Origin: Pseudonocardia sediminis
GTDB lineage: Bacteria; Actinomycetota; Actinomycetes; Mycobacteriales; Pseudonocardiaceae
Length of the DNA: 64,000 bases
Assembly: GCF_004217185.1 (NCBI RefSeq)
Contig: NZ_SHKL01000001.1
Location: 3,222,001 to 3,286,000 of the forward strand
Reading direction: 5' to 3'
In this document: in pieces, positions 8,902-17,208 of the stretch
How the letters are laid out: every line of letters starts with the position of its first letter
Numbering within the stretch: the stretch's first letter is position 1
Notes under the pieces: model-generated
Seen by the model: the letters and a program-made list of their open reading frames with translations, nothing else
The model's database searches: none
What the model was told of the DNA's origin: nothing
Program-made: the position numbers and the translations under genes

Positions 8902-9465
8902 TCAGGGAGCCGGCGTCCGGGCACGGAGGGGCTCGTCGGCAACGGCGGGCTCGAGGACGGTCAGGGTGGCCGGACCGAGGCGCAGCACGCCGTCGTCGAG
9001 GGGCTCGCAGCGCACGCCGCCGCGCCCGCGCAGGGCGCGGAACGCCCCGGGTGCCAGGACGACGTCCATCCACCGGCACGGCGCGGCCGGGCGGTGCGCG
9101 CGGAACCGGACCGGGCCGTCGCCGCTGTCGAGGACGAACACCGCCCCCGCGCCGCCCCGGCCGAGCGCGGCCAGGGAGTCGATCGGGAACCCGCGCAAGA
9201 TGATGTTGCGGCGCGTGTCGACAGCGTCCGGCGCCGCGTCGAGACCGAGGTCGTCGCGCACGGCGTCCAGGGACTCCGCCGCCATCACCGTGACGGCGGC
9301 CCTGCGGTGCGCTGCCCGGCCGCAGTAGCGGTCCCCGGCGAGCCCGAGGCCGCCGCGGACCCGCACCAACTCCCGCGACACCGGTTCGGGATCCGGTGCC
9401 GGGCCGTCGCCCGGTCGGCCCTCGTAGGCGTGCACGGGGGACACGAGCAGCGTCGTGATCTCCAC
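8902..9465 (-). CDS. MOSC-domain protein
   Basis: This 187-residue protein consists of a MOSC domain, the fold at the C-terminus of molybdenum cofactor sulfurases, also found as stand-alone YiiM/YuaD-like sulfur carriers. Visible features are GGLGLAGDRY near residue 40, an AVTVMAAESL strand, RRNIILRG, the cysteine-bearing HRPAAPCRWMD segment and a C-terminal RGRGGVRCEPLDDG. The Cys in the PAAPC stretch is the likely sulfur-accepting residue. The GTG at 9465 has GGAGAG 6 nt upstream, and the frame is open a further 20 codons. Substrate unknown, and no molybdenum genes are nearby. Confidence 0.8.
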   Translation of the reverse strand: MEITTLLVSPVHAYEGRPGDGPAPDPEPVSRELVRVRGGLGLAGDRYCGRAAHRRAAVTVMAAESLDAVRDDLGLDAAPDAVDTRRNIILRGFPIDSLAALGRGGAGAVFVLDSGDGPVRFRAHRPAAPCRWMDVVLAPGAFRALRGRGGVRCEPLDDGVLRLGPATLTVLEPAVADEPLRARTPAP

Positions 9466-9517
9466 CCGCACCTCTCCGGTCACCCCGACCACGCTACGTC
9501 CGCCGCCCGATCGGACG

Positions 9518-9675
9518 GCCGGCACCGGTCGGACGAGCGGTCCCGTCGTCGGAAAGGTTCCGACGAGAGTGCCGCTCGCTGGGCCTGTCCGGAGGTGTGC
9601 ACGGTCAGGGGCGCCGGCACCGGTCGGACCGGCGGCCCCGTCGTCGGAAAGGATGCGACGAGAGTGCCGCTCGCT
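9518..9675. repeat. Two direct copies of a 63-bp dispersed repeat
   Basis: Positions 9518-9580 and 9613-9675 match at 58 of 63 bases by eye, with a 95-base period. Each ends in CGACGAGAGTGCCGCTCGCT, and in copy 1 the inverted GACGAGCGG lies before GTCGTCGGAA. The same element recurs as a hairpin at 52288-52324, and its core resembles the array before polA. It lies between the MOSC gene and the DUF3311 gene. Confidence 0.8.
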
Positions 9676-9693
9676 GTGGCGGGAGGCGGCGCG

Positions 9694-10014
9694 GTGGGGG
9701 AGGCTCCCGCCGGACGGACGGGGGTGGGTGTGTTTCGGGGTCGGGGGTCGTTGGCCTGGCTGCTGGTGGTGCCGGTGCTCTACGTGGGTGCGTTGCCGCT
9801 GGTCAACCGGGTGGAGCCGCTGGTGTTCGGGCTGCCGTTCCTGGCGGTGTGGCTGTTCGGCGCGACACTGCTGACGCCGCTCGCGGTGTGGCTGGCCGCT
9901 CGTGGTGACCCGGTGTGGCGCTCCGGCGGGGCCGGGCCGGCTGCCACGGGAAACGCCCCTGAGCCCGGGGGCGGTGGGGCCGATCGGCCGGACGTGCCGG
10001 AGGACCTCCGATGA
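9694..10014 (+). CDS. DUF3311-type small membrane protein
   Basis: This 106-residue protein has two hydrophobic segments, about residues 19-37 and 44-68, separated by NRVEPLVFGLPF, which matches the DUF3311 family encoded beside sodium/solute symporters. A Gly/Pro-rich tail follows. The GTG at 9694 is chosen because GGGAGG lies 7 nt upstream; GTG at 9724 is an alternative. The stop overlaps the symporter start in an ATGA, so the two are translationally coupled. The role is unproven, perhaps an accessory subunit of the transporter. Confidence 0.7.
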   Translation: MGEAPAGRTGVGVFRGRGSLAWLLVVPVLYVGALPLVNRVEPLVFGLPFLAVWLFGATLLTPLAVWLAARGDPVWRSGGAGPAATGNAPEPGGGGADRPDVPEDLR

Positions 10015-11540
10015 CCGGCGACGCGGCGGTGTCGCTGGGCATCCTGGCCGCGTTCATGGTGCTGGCCTGCCTGCTCGGGATCCGGGCCGGGCGGGGACGT
10101 CGCGGGAGGAACGGCGGCGACGACCTCGCCGAGTGGTCACTGGGCGGGCGGAGTCTCGGCTTCCTGTTCACGCTGCTGCTGACGGCGGGGGAGACGTACA
10201 CGACGTTCAGCTACCTCGGCGCGGCCGGCTGGGCCTACGACAACGGCATCTCCGCGCTCTACGTCGTGGCCTACCTCGGCATCGGGATGGCGGTGAGCTA
10301 CGTCGTCGCGCCGATCCTGTGGACCTACGCCCAGCGCCACGGCCTGCACTCGATCGCCGACATCGCCGCACACCGGTTCGGGGCGCCGTGGCTGAACACG
10401 GTCGTCGCCGTCGTCGCGACGATCCTGGTGCTGCCCTACATCCAGCTGCAGATCACCGGGATGGGCGTCGTCGTGGCCTCGGTCGGCTACGGCGCGATCG
10501 GGCTGGGGGTGTCCTACCTCGTCGCGTTCGGAATCGCGGAGACGTTCGTGCTGCTGTCCGGGCTGCGCGGGAGCGCGTGGGTGTCGGCGCTGAAGGACGT
10601 CCTGGTGCTGGTGACGCTGGCCGCGGTGTTCGTCTACGTGCCGCTGCACTTCTTCGGCGGCTACGGCGAGCTGATGACACGGCTGGTGGAGCAGCGCGAG
10701 GCCTGGCTGACGCTGCCCGGCCCGGACGACGCGACGCTGGGCGTGGGCTGGTTCGCCTCCACGGTGCTGCTCAACGCCGTCGTGTTCTGCATCTTCCCGC
10801 CGCAGGTCGCCGGGTTCCTGGGCGCGGCGAGCCCACAGGTGCTGCGGCGCAACGCGATGGTTCTGCCGCTCTACCAGGTGCTGCTGTTCGTGCCGGTGGT
10901 GCTCGGGATGGCGGCGCTGTTCGTCGTGCCGGGGCTCGGTGACTCCAACCAGGCCATGTTCGAGCTCGTCCGCCAGGCGATGCCGCCGTGGGCGCTCGGG
11001 TTCGTCGGCGCGGCCGGTGCGCTCTCGGCGATCGTGCCGATGGCGATGTTCATGCTGGTCATCGGCACGATGTGGGGTCCGGTGATCCGGGGGACGGGGC
11101 GTGCGGCGGAGGTGCGCCGGCGACGGCTGGCCCAGGTCGTCACGCTCGCCGCCGGCGTCGTGGCGCTCGCGATGACCTACCTGTTCCCGAACGCCCTCGT
11201 GCGCCTGTCGCTGATCTCCTACGAGGGGATGGCACAGCTGCTGCCGCTGGTGCTGCTGGCCCTGTTCTGGCGGCGGATGCCGGTGTCGGCGGCGCTGGCC
11301 GGGCTCGGGGCCGGGCTGGTCGTGGACGTCGCCCTGGTCGCGAGCGGGAACGACCCGCTCGGCGGCGTCAACGCCGGGGTGGTCGCGCTCGCGGTGAACC
11401 TGCTGGTGGTTACCGTGATCACCCGGCTGCGACCGGCCGACACCGCGGAGGGCCGGCTGGCGCAGCCGGAGGCGGTCCCGGTGGGCCGCGCGGTCGGCCG
11501 GGCGGGGCGCCCGGCCGGGGGTGGAGAGTGGAGCACGTGA
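10011..11540 (+). CDS. Sodium:solute symporter (SSS family)
   Basis: This 509-residue inner-membrane protein has about thirteen hydrophobic helices. Its start carries the SSS signature around residues 40-75 (AEWSLGGRSLGFLFTLLLTAGE, then the TTFSYLGAAGWAY stretch). Family members import solutes such as carboxylates, proline or pantothenate with Na+. The substrate here is not evident. It overlaps the DUF3311 gene by ATGA and the downstream amidase by GTGA, so the three form one translationally coupled operon. An uptake-then-hydrolysis role for an amide compound is an inference from that context. The C-terminus is a charged Arg/Gly tail. Confidence 0.88.
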   Translation: MTGDAAVSLGILAAFMVLACLLGIRAGRGRRGRNGGDDLAEWSLGGRSLGFLFTLLLTAGETYTTFSYLGAAGWAYDNGISALYVVAYLGIGMAVSYVVAPILWTYAQRHGLHSIADIAAHRFGAPWLNTVVAVVATILVLPYIQLQITGMGVVVASVGYGAIGLGVSYLVAFGIAETFVLLSGLRGSAWVSALKDVLVLVTLAAVFVYVPLHFFGGYGELMTRLVEQREAWLTLPGPDDATLGVGWFASTVLLNAVVFCIFPPQVAGFLGAASPQVLRRNAMVLPLYQVLLFVPVVLGMAALFVVPGLGDSNQAMFELVRQAMPPWALGFVGAAGALSAIVPMAMFMLVIGTMWGPVIRGTGRAAEVRRRRLAQVVTLAAGVVALAMTYLFPNALVRLSLISYEGMAQLLPLVLLALFWRRMPVSAALAGLGAGLVVDVALVASGNDPLGGVNAGVVALAVNLLVVTVITRLRPADTAEGRLAQPEAVPVGRAVGRAGRPAGGGEWST

Positions 11541-12949
11541 CGTCCGAGATCGCAGGTGAGCCGTCGGACGCGACGGCGGCGCAGCTCGTCGAGGCCTACC
11601 GGTCCGGGACGCTGTCCCCGTCCGAGGCGCTCGAGTCGGTGCTGGCGCGGATCGCGGCCTGCGAGCCGAAGCTGTTCGCGACCTACGCCCATGACCCCGA
11701 CGGTGCCCGCGCGGCGGCCGCGGAGGCGACCGAGCGGTGGCGTCGCGGCGAGCCGCTCGGCCCCGTCGACGGGGTCCCGGTGACGCTGAAGGAGAACATC
11801 GCCACCCGCGGCGTCCCGGTGCCGTCGGGGACCGCGGCCACCGAGCTCGTCCCCGCTCCCCGCGACGCCCCGGCCGCGGCGCGGCTGCGCGAGGGCGGCG
11901 CGGTGATCACGACGAAGACGACGATGCCCGACCTCGGGATGCTCGGGTCGTCGGTGTCGAGCTTCCACCCGCGCACCACGAACCCGTGGAACCCCCGGCG
12001 CACGCCGGGCGGTTCGTCGTCCGGGGCCGGTGCGGCCGCGGCGGCCGGGTACGGGCCGCTGCACCTGGGCACCGACATCGGCGGCTCGGTCCGTCAGCCC
12101 GCGCACTGCTGCGGGCTGGTCGGGTTCAAGCCCAGCCACGGCCGGGTCCCGGTCGTGCCGCCCTACTACGGGCGTGCGATCGGGCCGCTGACCAGGACCG
12201 TCGACGACGCGACGGTGCTGATGCGCGTCGTCTCCGCCCCCGACGCGCGCGACCACACGTCGTTGCCGCCCGCCGACCTCGACTGGGACGCCGTCGCCCG
12301 GGCGGACGAGACGCGGCTGGAGGGGGTGCGGATCGGGGTGATGGCCGACTCCGGTGTCGGGTTCGCCGTCGAGCCGGACATCTCGTCCGCGGTGAACGCC
12401 GCTGCCCGCCGGTTCGCCGACGCCGGAGCGGACGTCGAGCCGGTCGGCCCGCTCCTGCGCCGTGAGATGCTCGACGGCCTGGACCGCTTCTGGCGGGCCC
12501 GCGCCTGGGCCGAGGTCTCCGCGTTGCCGCCGGCGCGGGCGTCGAAGGTCCTCCCGGAGATCCTGCGCTGGGCCCGCACCGGTCAGGAGCTGACCGGGGA
12601 GCAGGTCTTCCACGGCTTCAGCCAGATGGACGCGATGGCCCGCGCCGCGGCGACGCTGTGGGAGGGCATCGACTACCTGCTCACCCCGACCGCACCGATC
12701 CCGGCGTTCGGCGTCGAGCAGGCCTTCCCCTCCGACGACGGCGAGCGCCCGTTCGAGCACATCGGCTTCACCGTGCCGTTCAACATGTCCGGCCAGCCCG
12801 CCGTGTCGGTGAACTGCGGCTGGACCGGCGACGGCCTCCCGATCGGGCTGCAGATCGTGGGCCCGCGCTTCGACGACGTCGGCGTCCTGACCCTGGCCCG
12901 CCTGCACGAGATGCTGTCCCCGCCGCCGCGCCCCTGGCCGGCCCCGTAG
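11537..12949 (+). CDS. Amidase-signature family amidase
   Basis: This 470-residue cytoplasmic enzyme hydrolyses an amide bond with a Ser-cisSer-Lys triad. Lys85 is in VTLKENIA, the cis-Ser lies in GGSSSG (158-163), and the nucleophile Ser184 is in DIGGSVRQPAH. It covers the usual AS domain to GLPIGLQIVGPRFDD near the C-terminus. The GTG at 11537 overlaps the symporter stop. GTG at 11528 is an alternative. The protein lacks GatB/GatC neighbours and is therefore more likely a stand-alone amidase than GatA. The substrate may be what the coupled symporter imports. Its stop is 4 bases from that of the convergent amidohydrolase. Confidence 0.88.
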   Translation: MTSEIAGEPSDATAAQLVEAYRSGTLSPSEALESVLARIAACEPKLFATYAHDPDGARAAAAEATERWRRGEPLGPVDGVPVTLKENIATRGVPVPSGTAATELVPAPRDAPAAARLREGGAVITTKTTMPDLGMLGSSVSSFHPRTTNPWNPRRTPGGSSSGAGAAAAAGYGPLHLGTDIGGSVRQPAHCCGLVGFKPSHGRVPVVPPYYGRAIGPLTRTVDDATVLMRVVSAPDARDHTSLPPADLDWDAVARADETRLEGVRIGVMADSGVGFAVEPDISSAVNAAARRFADAGADVEPVGPLLRREMLDGLDRFWRARAWAEVSALPPARASKVLPEILRWARTGQELTGEQVFHGFSQMDAMARAAATLWEGIDYLLTPTAPIPAFGVEQAFPSDDGERPFEHIGFTVPFNMSGQPAVSVNCGWTGDGLPIGLQIVGPRFDDVGVLTLARLHEMLSPPPRPWPAP

Positions 12950-12953
12950 CCCG

Positions 12954-13925
12954 CTACAGGCCGTAGAGGGTCTCGGCGTTGGCGTGCGCGATCCGCTCCC
13001 GGTCGTCCTGGTCCGGCAGCGTCTCCAGCAGGGCCGTGAGCTCGTCGGCGGTGCCGCGGTGGAACGGGTAGTCGCCGGAGAACAGGATCCGGTCGGCGGT
13101 CGTGTACTCCAGGGCGTGCCGCAGCAGGCGCGGGGCGAGCATCCCGCTGGTCGCGATGTGGATGTTGGTCCGGAAGTAGTCGGCGACGCGGCGGTCGAGG
13201 TGGCCGGCGACGTTCGACAGGCTGTCGGCCCGGTCGAGGGCGAACAGCAGCATCTCGCCCCAGTGGCCGAGGACGAGCTGCAGGTCCGGGTGGCGGTCGA
13301 ACGTGCCGCGCAGGATCAGCCGCAGCGCCGCGGTGCCCGCCTCGAGGTGCCACCCCCATCCGAAGGTGGCGAGCGCGAGCTCGACGGTCGCGTCGAACCC
13401 GCGGTAGGACGCGTCCCGGGTCGTGTCCGAGGGGATCTGGGGGTGCAGGAACACCGGCCGCCCCAGCGCGGCGGCGGCGCCGAGCAGCTCGTCGTGGGCG
13501 GGGTCGTCGAGCGGCCGGTCGCCGCTGCGCCCGTAGGACATGATCCCGACGTGCCCGGTCGCGTCCGCGGTCCGCGCAAGCTCGGCCACCGCCGCGTCCG
13601 GGTCCGACGTCGGCAACGTCGTCATCGCCCGCAGGCGGTCCGGGTACCGGGCGACGGCCTCGGCGGCGCGGTCGTTCGCGTCCCGGCTCAGGGCGGCCGC
13701 CTCCGCGGCCGGGAGCCCCTGCGTGCCGGGCGGGGCGAGGGAGAGGATCTGGACGTCGACGCCGGCGTCGTCCATCACCCGTATCCGCTGCTCACCGATG
13801 TCGAGCAGGCGTTCGGGGATGTCGCCGCGGTCGTTCAGCACGACGCTCTCGTCGTGGCCGCCGGCACGCAGCGCCCGGTCGATCCCCGGGGTGGTCCAGT
13901 GCTCCTCGATCGCGACGACCCTCAT
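12954..13925 (-). CDS. Amidohydrolase-2 family hydrolase/decarboxylase
   Basis: This 323-residue TIM-barrel protein resembles the ACMSD/gamma-resorcylate decarboxylase branch of metal-dependent amidohydrolases. The first metal site is an ExH variant, Glu7-x-His9 (AIEEHW). Later ligands are the His in FLHPQ, the His in LGHWGE and the Asp in FSGDYPF, which is the family order. Such enzymes decarboxylate or hydrolyse aromatic or lactone acids. The ATG at 13925 has GGAGGAG upstream. It is divergent from a TetR-type gene that probably controls it, and convergent with the amidase. Confidence 0.82.
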   Translation of the reverse strand: MRVVAIEEHWTTPGIDRALRAGGHDESVVLNDRGDIPERLLDIGEQRIRVMDDAGVDVQILSLAPPGTQGLPAAEAAALSRDANDRAAEAVARYPDRLRAMTTLPTSDPDAAVAELARTADATGHVGIMSYGRSGDRPLDDPAHDELLGAAAALGRPVFLHPQIPSDTTRDASYRGFDATVELALATFGWGWHLEAGTAALRLILRGTFDRHPDLQLVLGHWGEMLLFALDRADSLSNVAGHLDRRVADYFRTNIHIATSGMLAPRLLRHALEYTTADRILFSGDYPFHRGTADELTALLETLPDQDDRERIAHANAETLYGL

Positions 13926-13957
13926 CGAACTCCTCCGACTCGTGTTCCGGTGAGCGG

Positions 13958-13993
13958 GACCTAGGACTACTCGCTCAACGACTGTAGAGTCAA
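13958..13993. promoter_or_regulatory. Overlapping divergent promoters of amidohydrolase and tetR
   Basis: On the minus strand TTGACT (13993-13988) and TAGTCC (13969-13964) stand 18 nt apart and face the amidohydrolase. On the plus strand TAGAGT (13985-13990) ends 8 nt before the tetR GTG, a leaderless-type arrangement. The minus -35 overlaps the plus -10. The near-palindrome GACTGTAGAGTC (13980-13991) sits on this overlap and is a candidate TetR operator. Confidence 0.45.
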
Positions 13994-13998
13994 ACGCC

Positions 13999-14550
13999 GT
14001 GAGCCCACCGACGTCCCGCGCCGCCCGGCGTGCCGCGACCGCCCAGCGGATCCTCTCCGCCGCCCAGGCCGAGTTCGGCGAGCACGGCCTCGACGCCACC
14101 ACCGTGCGCGCGATCGCGGCGCGGGCCGGGGTCGACCCGTCGCTGGTCATCCAGCACTACGGCACGAAGAACGACCTGTTCGCGGTCGCGACCCGGCTCG
14201 AGGGCGACGCGGGTGACGGCGACGTCGCCGAGCACCTCTTCGACGTCCTCGACGTGCGTCTCGGCGAGCTCCCGCCGGAGACCCGCGCCCTGGTGCGGTC
14301 GATGCTCACCGCGCCCGAGGCCGCCGCGTCGATGAAGGCGTTCCTCGACGAGCGGGTCGCCAACCTGACGCGGGCGGCGATCGGTGAGGACGCCGAGCTG
14401 CGGGCGGCGCTGACCGTCAGCAGCATCCTGGGGCTGACGATCGCGCGCCATTTCCTCTCCCTGGACGCGCTGGCCGAGATCTCGGACGACCAGGTCGAGA
14501 ACGTCCTCCGGCCGTGGGTGACCGCCGCCCTCGGCCCCGAGCGGCGGTGA
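13999..14550 (+). CDS. TetR-family transcriptional regulator
   Basis: This 183-residue protein has the N-terminal TetR helix-turn-helix (AQRILSAAQAEFGEHGLDATTVRAIAARAGVDPSLV read in segments, residues ~14-50) and the typical HYGTKNDLF that follows. The C-terminal ~120 residues form the ligand/dimer domain, and ligands are unknown. The GTG start has a leaderless-type -10 (TAGAGT). Its promoter overlaps that of the divergent amidohydrolase, so it probably represses that gene and itself, with release by a pathway ligand (inference). Confidence 0.88.
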   Translation: MSPPTSRAARRAATAQRILSAAQAEFGEHGLDATTVRAIAARAGVDPSLVIQHYGTKNDLFAVATRLEGDAGDGDVAEHLFDVLDVRLGELPPETRALVRSMLTAPEAAASMKAFLDERVANLTRAAIGEDAELRAALTVSSILGLTIARHFLSLDALAEISDDQVENVLRPWVTAALGPERR

Positions 14551-14559
14551 CCCGGGAGG

Positions 14560-15696
14560 TCACGGCAGGTCGTCGAGGAACCGCGCGACGGCGGGACGGG
14601 TGATCTGGGCGCCGGGGCTGCCGAACGGGTGGTCGAAGACGTGGTCGGCGTAGGGGATGACGAGCAGACGCCCCGGCACGCCGGCGTCGCGCAGTTGCCG
14701 GTCGTAACGGATCACCCGGTCGGCGAACACGAAGTGGTCGGCCGAGCCGAGCAGCAACAGGGTCGGCGGCAGCCCCGGGCGGACGTGGTCGACGGGGGAG
14801 AGCTCGCGGCGCAGGGCGGAATTCTCGTCGCCCGGCCCGCCGAACAGCGCGTCCTGCAGCTCCGGGGCGATCAGGCGCAGGTCCGACGCGGGGTAGTAGG
14901 CCACCACCCCGCGTGGTGACGGCAGCGGCGCGGGGTCTCCCGGGCAGCGCAGCGAGCCGTCGGTGAGTCCCGAGGTCGTGTTCAGGGCCAGCGTCGCCCC
15001 GGCCGACTGCCCGGCCAGGACGATCCGGCCCGCGTCGAGGCCCTGCGCCGCGGCGTTGGCCCGGACCCAGGAGACCGCGCACGCCACGTCGCGGCGCTGG
15101 TCCTCACCCACGGGGTTCGGCGGCGGCAGCCGGTACTCCACGGCGACGACGGCGTGGCCGCGGTCGGCGAGCCAGCGGTTGAGCGCCGTCCGGTCCGTCC
15201 GCTCCCCGCGCACCCAGCTCCCGCCGTGCAGCCACACGACGACCGGGTGCGGCCCCGCCGTGGACGGCCGGTAGAGGTCGAGCGACCGGCCCGGCGTGTA
15301 CTCCGCGGTCAGGTCCGGGTGCCCGTCCGGCTGCCCGGGTGTGGTCAGGGCCGCGCCCCAGTCCAGTCGCACCCACTCGGCGCGCGCCGTCGCGGCCAGG
15401 CTGCTCAGCACGACCACCATCCCGACGACGGTCGCCACCGACACGACGGTCGTCGCCACGCCGGTGCCGCGGGCCCCGGTCGCCCAGGCGCCGGCCCCGA
15501 TCCCGATGCCGAGGACGGCGGCCAGCGCGGCGTGCACCGGGTACTGCCCGGTCACGAACGACCCCAGGAACCCGACGACGGGCAGCCGCGGCACGAACGC
15601 CCCCAGCAGGACGACGAGCAGGCCGACGCACCACAGCCCGCCCACCAGCCGCAGCAGCCAGGCCGTCACAGGTCCTCCCGGGATCTCGATCGACAC
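14560..15696 (-). CDS. Membrane-anchored alpha/beta hydrolase
   Basis: This 378-residue protein starts with three or four hydrophobic helices (residues ~10-105) and continues as an esterase/lipase-type alpha/beta hydrolase facing, most likely, the outside. The oxyanion segment is LHGGSW, the nucleophile is the Ser in AGQSAGA, and the acid and base lie in GSADHFVF and PYADHVF near the C-terminus. This resembles BD-FAE/carboxylesterase proteins, and the natural ester is unknown. The GTG at 15696 has GGTGAG 6 nt upstream. GTG at 15669 after GGGAGG is a good alternative and starts right at the first helix. It is convergent with tetR. Confidence 0.82.
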   Translation of the reverse strand: MSIEIPGGPVTAWLLRLVGGLWCVGLLVVLLGAFVPRLPVVGFLGSFVTGQYPVHAALAAVLGIGIGAGAWATGARGTGVATTVVSVATVVGMVVVLSSLAATARAEWVRLDWGAALTTPGQPDGHPDLTAEYTPGRSLDLYRPSTAGPHPVVVWLHGGSWVRGERTDRTALNRWLADRGHAVVAVEYRLPPPNPVGEDQRRDVACAVSWVRANAAAQGLDAGRIVLAGQSAGATLALNTTSGLTDGSLRCPGDPAPLPSPRGVVAYYPASDLRLIAPELQDALFGGPGDENSALRRELSPVDHVRPGLPPTLLLLGSADHFVFADRVIRYDRQLRDAGVPGRLLVIPYADHVFDHPFGSPGAQITRPAVARFLDDLP

Positions 15697-15866
15697 GGTC
15701 AGCTCACCACCCCTTGCGAGCGGCGGCGCGCCGGGCCCGGTCCCGCCCGGCCGGGTCCGCCCGACGCGGGGCCCCCGACGTGACGGGCGCGGCGCGCCCG
15801 TCCTGCCCGGGCGGGGTCACCCGGGCGGTCCGGCGCGTCCCGGGCGGGCGGCGCCGGAGCGGCCGG

Positions 15867-15872
15867 TAGCCT
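15867..15872 (+). promoter_or_regulatory. -10 box of ruvC
   Basis: TAGCCT predicts a transcript start near 15879, on the edge of the LexA-type box, with a 30-nt leader that includes the GGAGGGGG ribosome binding site. Confidence 0.45.
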
Positions 15873-15879
15873 CCGAAGC

Positions 15880-15895
15880 TCGAACCGTTGTTCGG
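15880..15895. promoter_or_regulatory. LexA (SOS) box upstream of ruvC
   Basis: TCGAACCGTTGTTCGG contains the exact CGAAC-N4-GTTCG core recognised by LexA in Gram-positive bacteria and mycobacteria. It overlaps the predicted transcript start of ruvC, where a bound repressor would block transcription, and the ruv genes are classic SOS targets. Confidence 0.85.
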
Positions 15896-15909
15896 CGGAG
15901 GGGGTCCAG

Positions 15910-16578
15910 GTGCGGGTGCTCGGTGTCGACCCGGGACTGACCCGGTGCGGGATCGGGGTCGTCCAGGGCGGACCCGGGCGCACCGTGGCCTGCGTCGACG
16001 TCGGTGTCGTCCGCAGCGCCCCGGACATGCCGCTGGAACGTCGCCTGCTCGGTGTCGCCGACGAGGTCGGTCGTTGGGTCGAGCGTCACCGGCCGGACGT
16101 GATCGCCATCGAGCGGGTGTTCAGCCAGCACAACGTGCGCACCGTGATGGGCACCGCGCAGGCGTCCGGCGTGGTCGCGCTGGTCGCGGCGCGGGCCGGG
16201 CTGCCGGTCGCGTTCCACACCCCCAGCGAGGTCAAGGCCGCCGTCACCGGCGAGGGCCGGGCGGGCAAGGAGCAGGTCACCACCATGGTGACGAGGCTGC
16301 TCGGGCTCGCCGAGGCCCCGCGCCCCGCGGACGCCGCGGACGCGCTCGCGCTGGCCATCTGCCACTGCTGGCGGGCCCCGATGCTGGACCGGATGGCCGA
16401 GGCCAAGGCGCGCGCCGACGAGATGGCGAAGGTCCACAAGGCCCGGCTCGCCGAGGCCGCCCGGTCGCGACCGGGGGTGTCGTACCCCCGCGGTACCGTC
16501 CGCGGTCGAACGGGCGTTCGTGACGCGGCGCCCGGTTCGACGAGTCCCACGAGTACGACGAACGGACGTCAGAAGTGA
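15910..16578 (+). CDS. ruvC: Crossover junction endodeoxyribonuclease RuvC
   Basis: This 222-residue nuclease resolves Holliday junctions by paired nicks, working with RuvAB. The acidic catalytic residues are visible: Asp7 ([10 protein letters not shown]), Glu68 (IERVF), and Asp141 and Asp144 ([10 protein letters not shown]). Compared with the ~170-190-residue family, it has a basic, poorly conserved tail of about 50 residues. The GTG follows GGAGGGGG. A LexA box precedes the gene, and a second CGAAC-N4-GTTCG core lies inside its 3' end. Its stop overlaps ruvA by GTGA. Confidence 0.96.
   Translation: MRVLGVDPGLTRCGIGVVQGGPGRTVACVDVGVVRSAPDMPLERRLLGVADEVGRWVERHRPDVIAIERVFSQHNVRTVMGTAQASGVVALVAARAGLPVAFHTPSEVKAAVTGEGRAGKEQVTTMVTRLLGLAEAPRPADAADALALAICHCWRAPMLDRMAEAKARADEMAKVHKARLAEAARSRPGVSYPRGTVRGRTGVRDAAPGSTSPTSTTNGRQK
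16506..16521. promoter_or_regulatory. Second LexA-type box inside the 3' end of ruvC
   Basis: TCGAACGGGCGTTCGT has the same CGAAC-N4-GTTCG core as the box before ruvC. It lies 54 bases before the ruvA start and could control an internal ruvAB promoter, though the coding context makes chance more possible. Confidence 0.5.
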
Positions 16579-17180
16579 TCCATTCGGTCCGCGGCCCGGT
16601 GCTGGAGATCGGGCTCGACCACGCGGTGGTCGAGGTCGGCGGCGTCGGCCTGGCCGTGTACGCCACCCCGAACACGCTCGCCGGGCTCCGCCGCGGCGAC
16701 GAGGCGCGCCTGGCGACGCTGCTGATCGTGCGCGAGGAGTCGCTGACCCTGTTCGGGTTCGCCGACGTCGAGGAGCGCGAGCTGTTCCAGCTGCTGCAGA
16801 CGGTGTCGGGCATCGGTCCCCGGCTCGCGCTGGCCACGATCGCGGTGCTGGAGCCGGACACGCTGCGCCGAGCACTGGCCGACGGCGACCTGGCCGTCCT
16901 CACGCGGATCCCCGGTGTCGGCCGCAAGAGCGCCGAACGCCTGGTCCTGGAGCTGCGGGACAAGATCACCGCGCCGTCCCCGGTCGCCGCGGGCGGCGTC
17001 ACGTCGGCGCCCACCCCGGTGCTCGGGCAGCGCGATCAGGTGGTCGAGGCGCTGGTCGGGCTCGGCTTCACCGCCCGCCCGGCCGAGCAGGCCGTCGACG
17101 CCGTGCTGGCCGCGACGCCGGACGCCGACGCGGCGGGGTTACTGCGGGCGGCGCTGTCGTCCCTGGGACGCTCGCGGTGA
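16575..17180 (+). CDS. ruvA: Holliday junction DNA helicase subunit RuvA
   Basis: This 201-residue protein binds four-way junctions as a tetramer and loads RuvB. It has the N-terminal OB fold ([12 protein letters not shown]), the two helix-hairpin-helix motifs in the middle ([20 protein letters not shown] and [21 protein letters not shown]), and the C-terminal domain III that contacts RuvB. Length is typical. The GTG overlaps the ruvC stop, so translation is coupled. It is the second gene of the ruvCAB operon. Confidence 0.97.
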   Translation: MIHSVRGPVLEIGLDHAVVEVGGVGLAVYATPNTLAGLRRGDEARLATLLIVREESLTLFGFADVEERELFQLLQTVSGIGPRLALATIAVLEPDTLRRALADGDLAVLTRIPGVGRKSAERLVLELRDKITAPSPVAAGGVTSAPTPVLGQRDQVVEALVGLGFTARPAEQAVDAVLAATPDADAAGLLRAALSSLGRSR

Positions 17181-17208
17181 TCCCTTCGCGGGTGCGAGGG
17201 GCGACACC

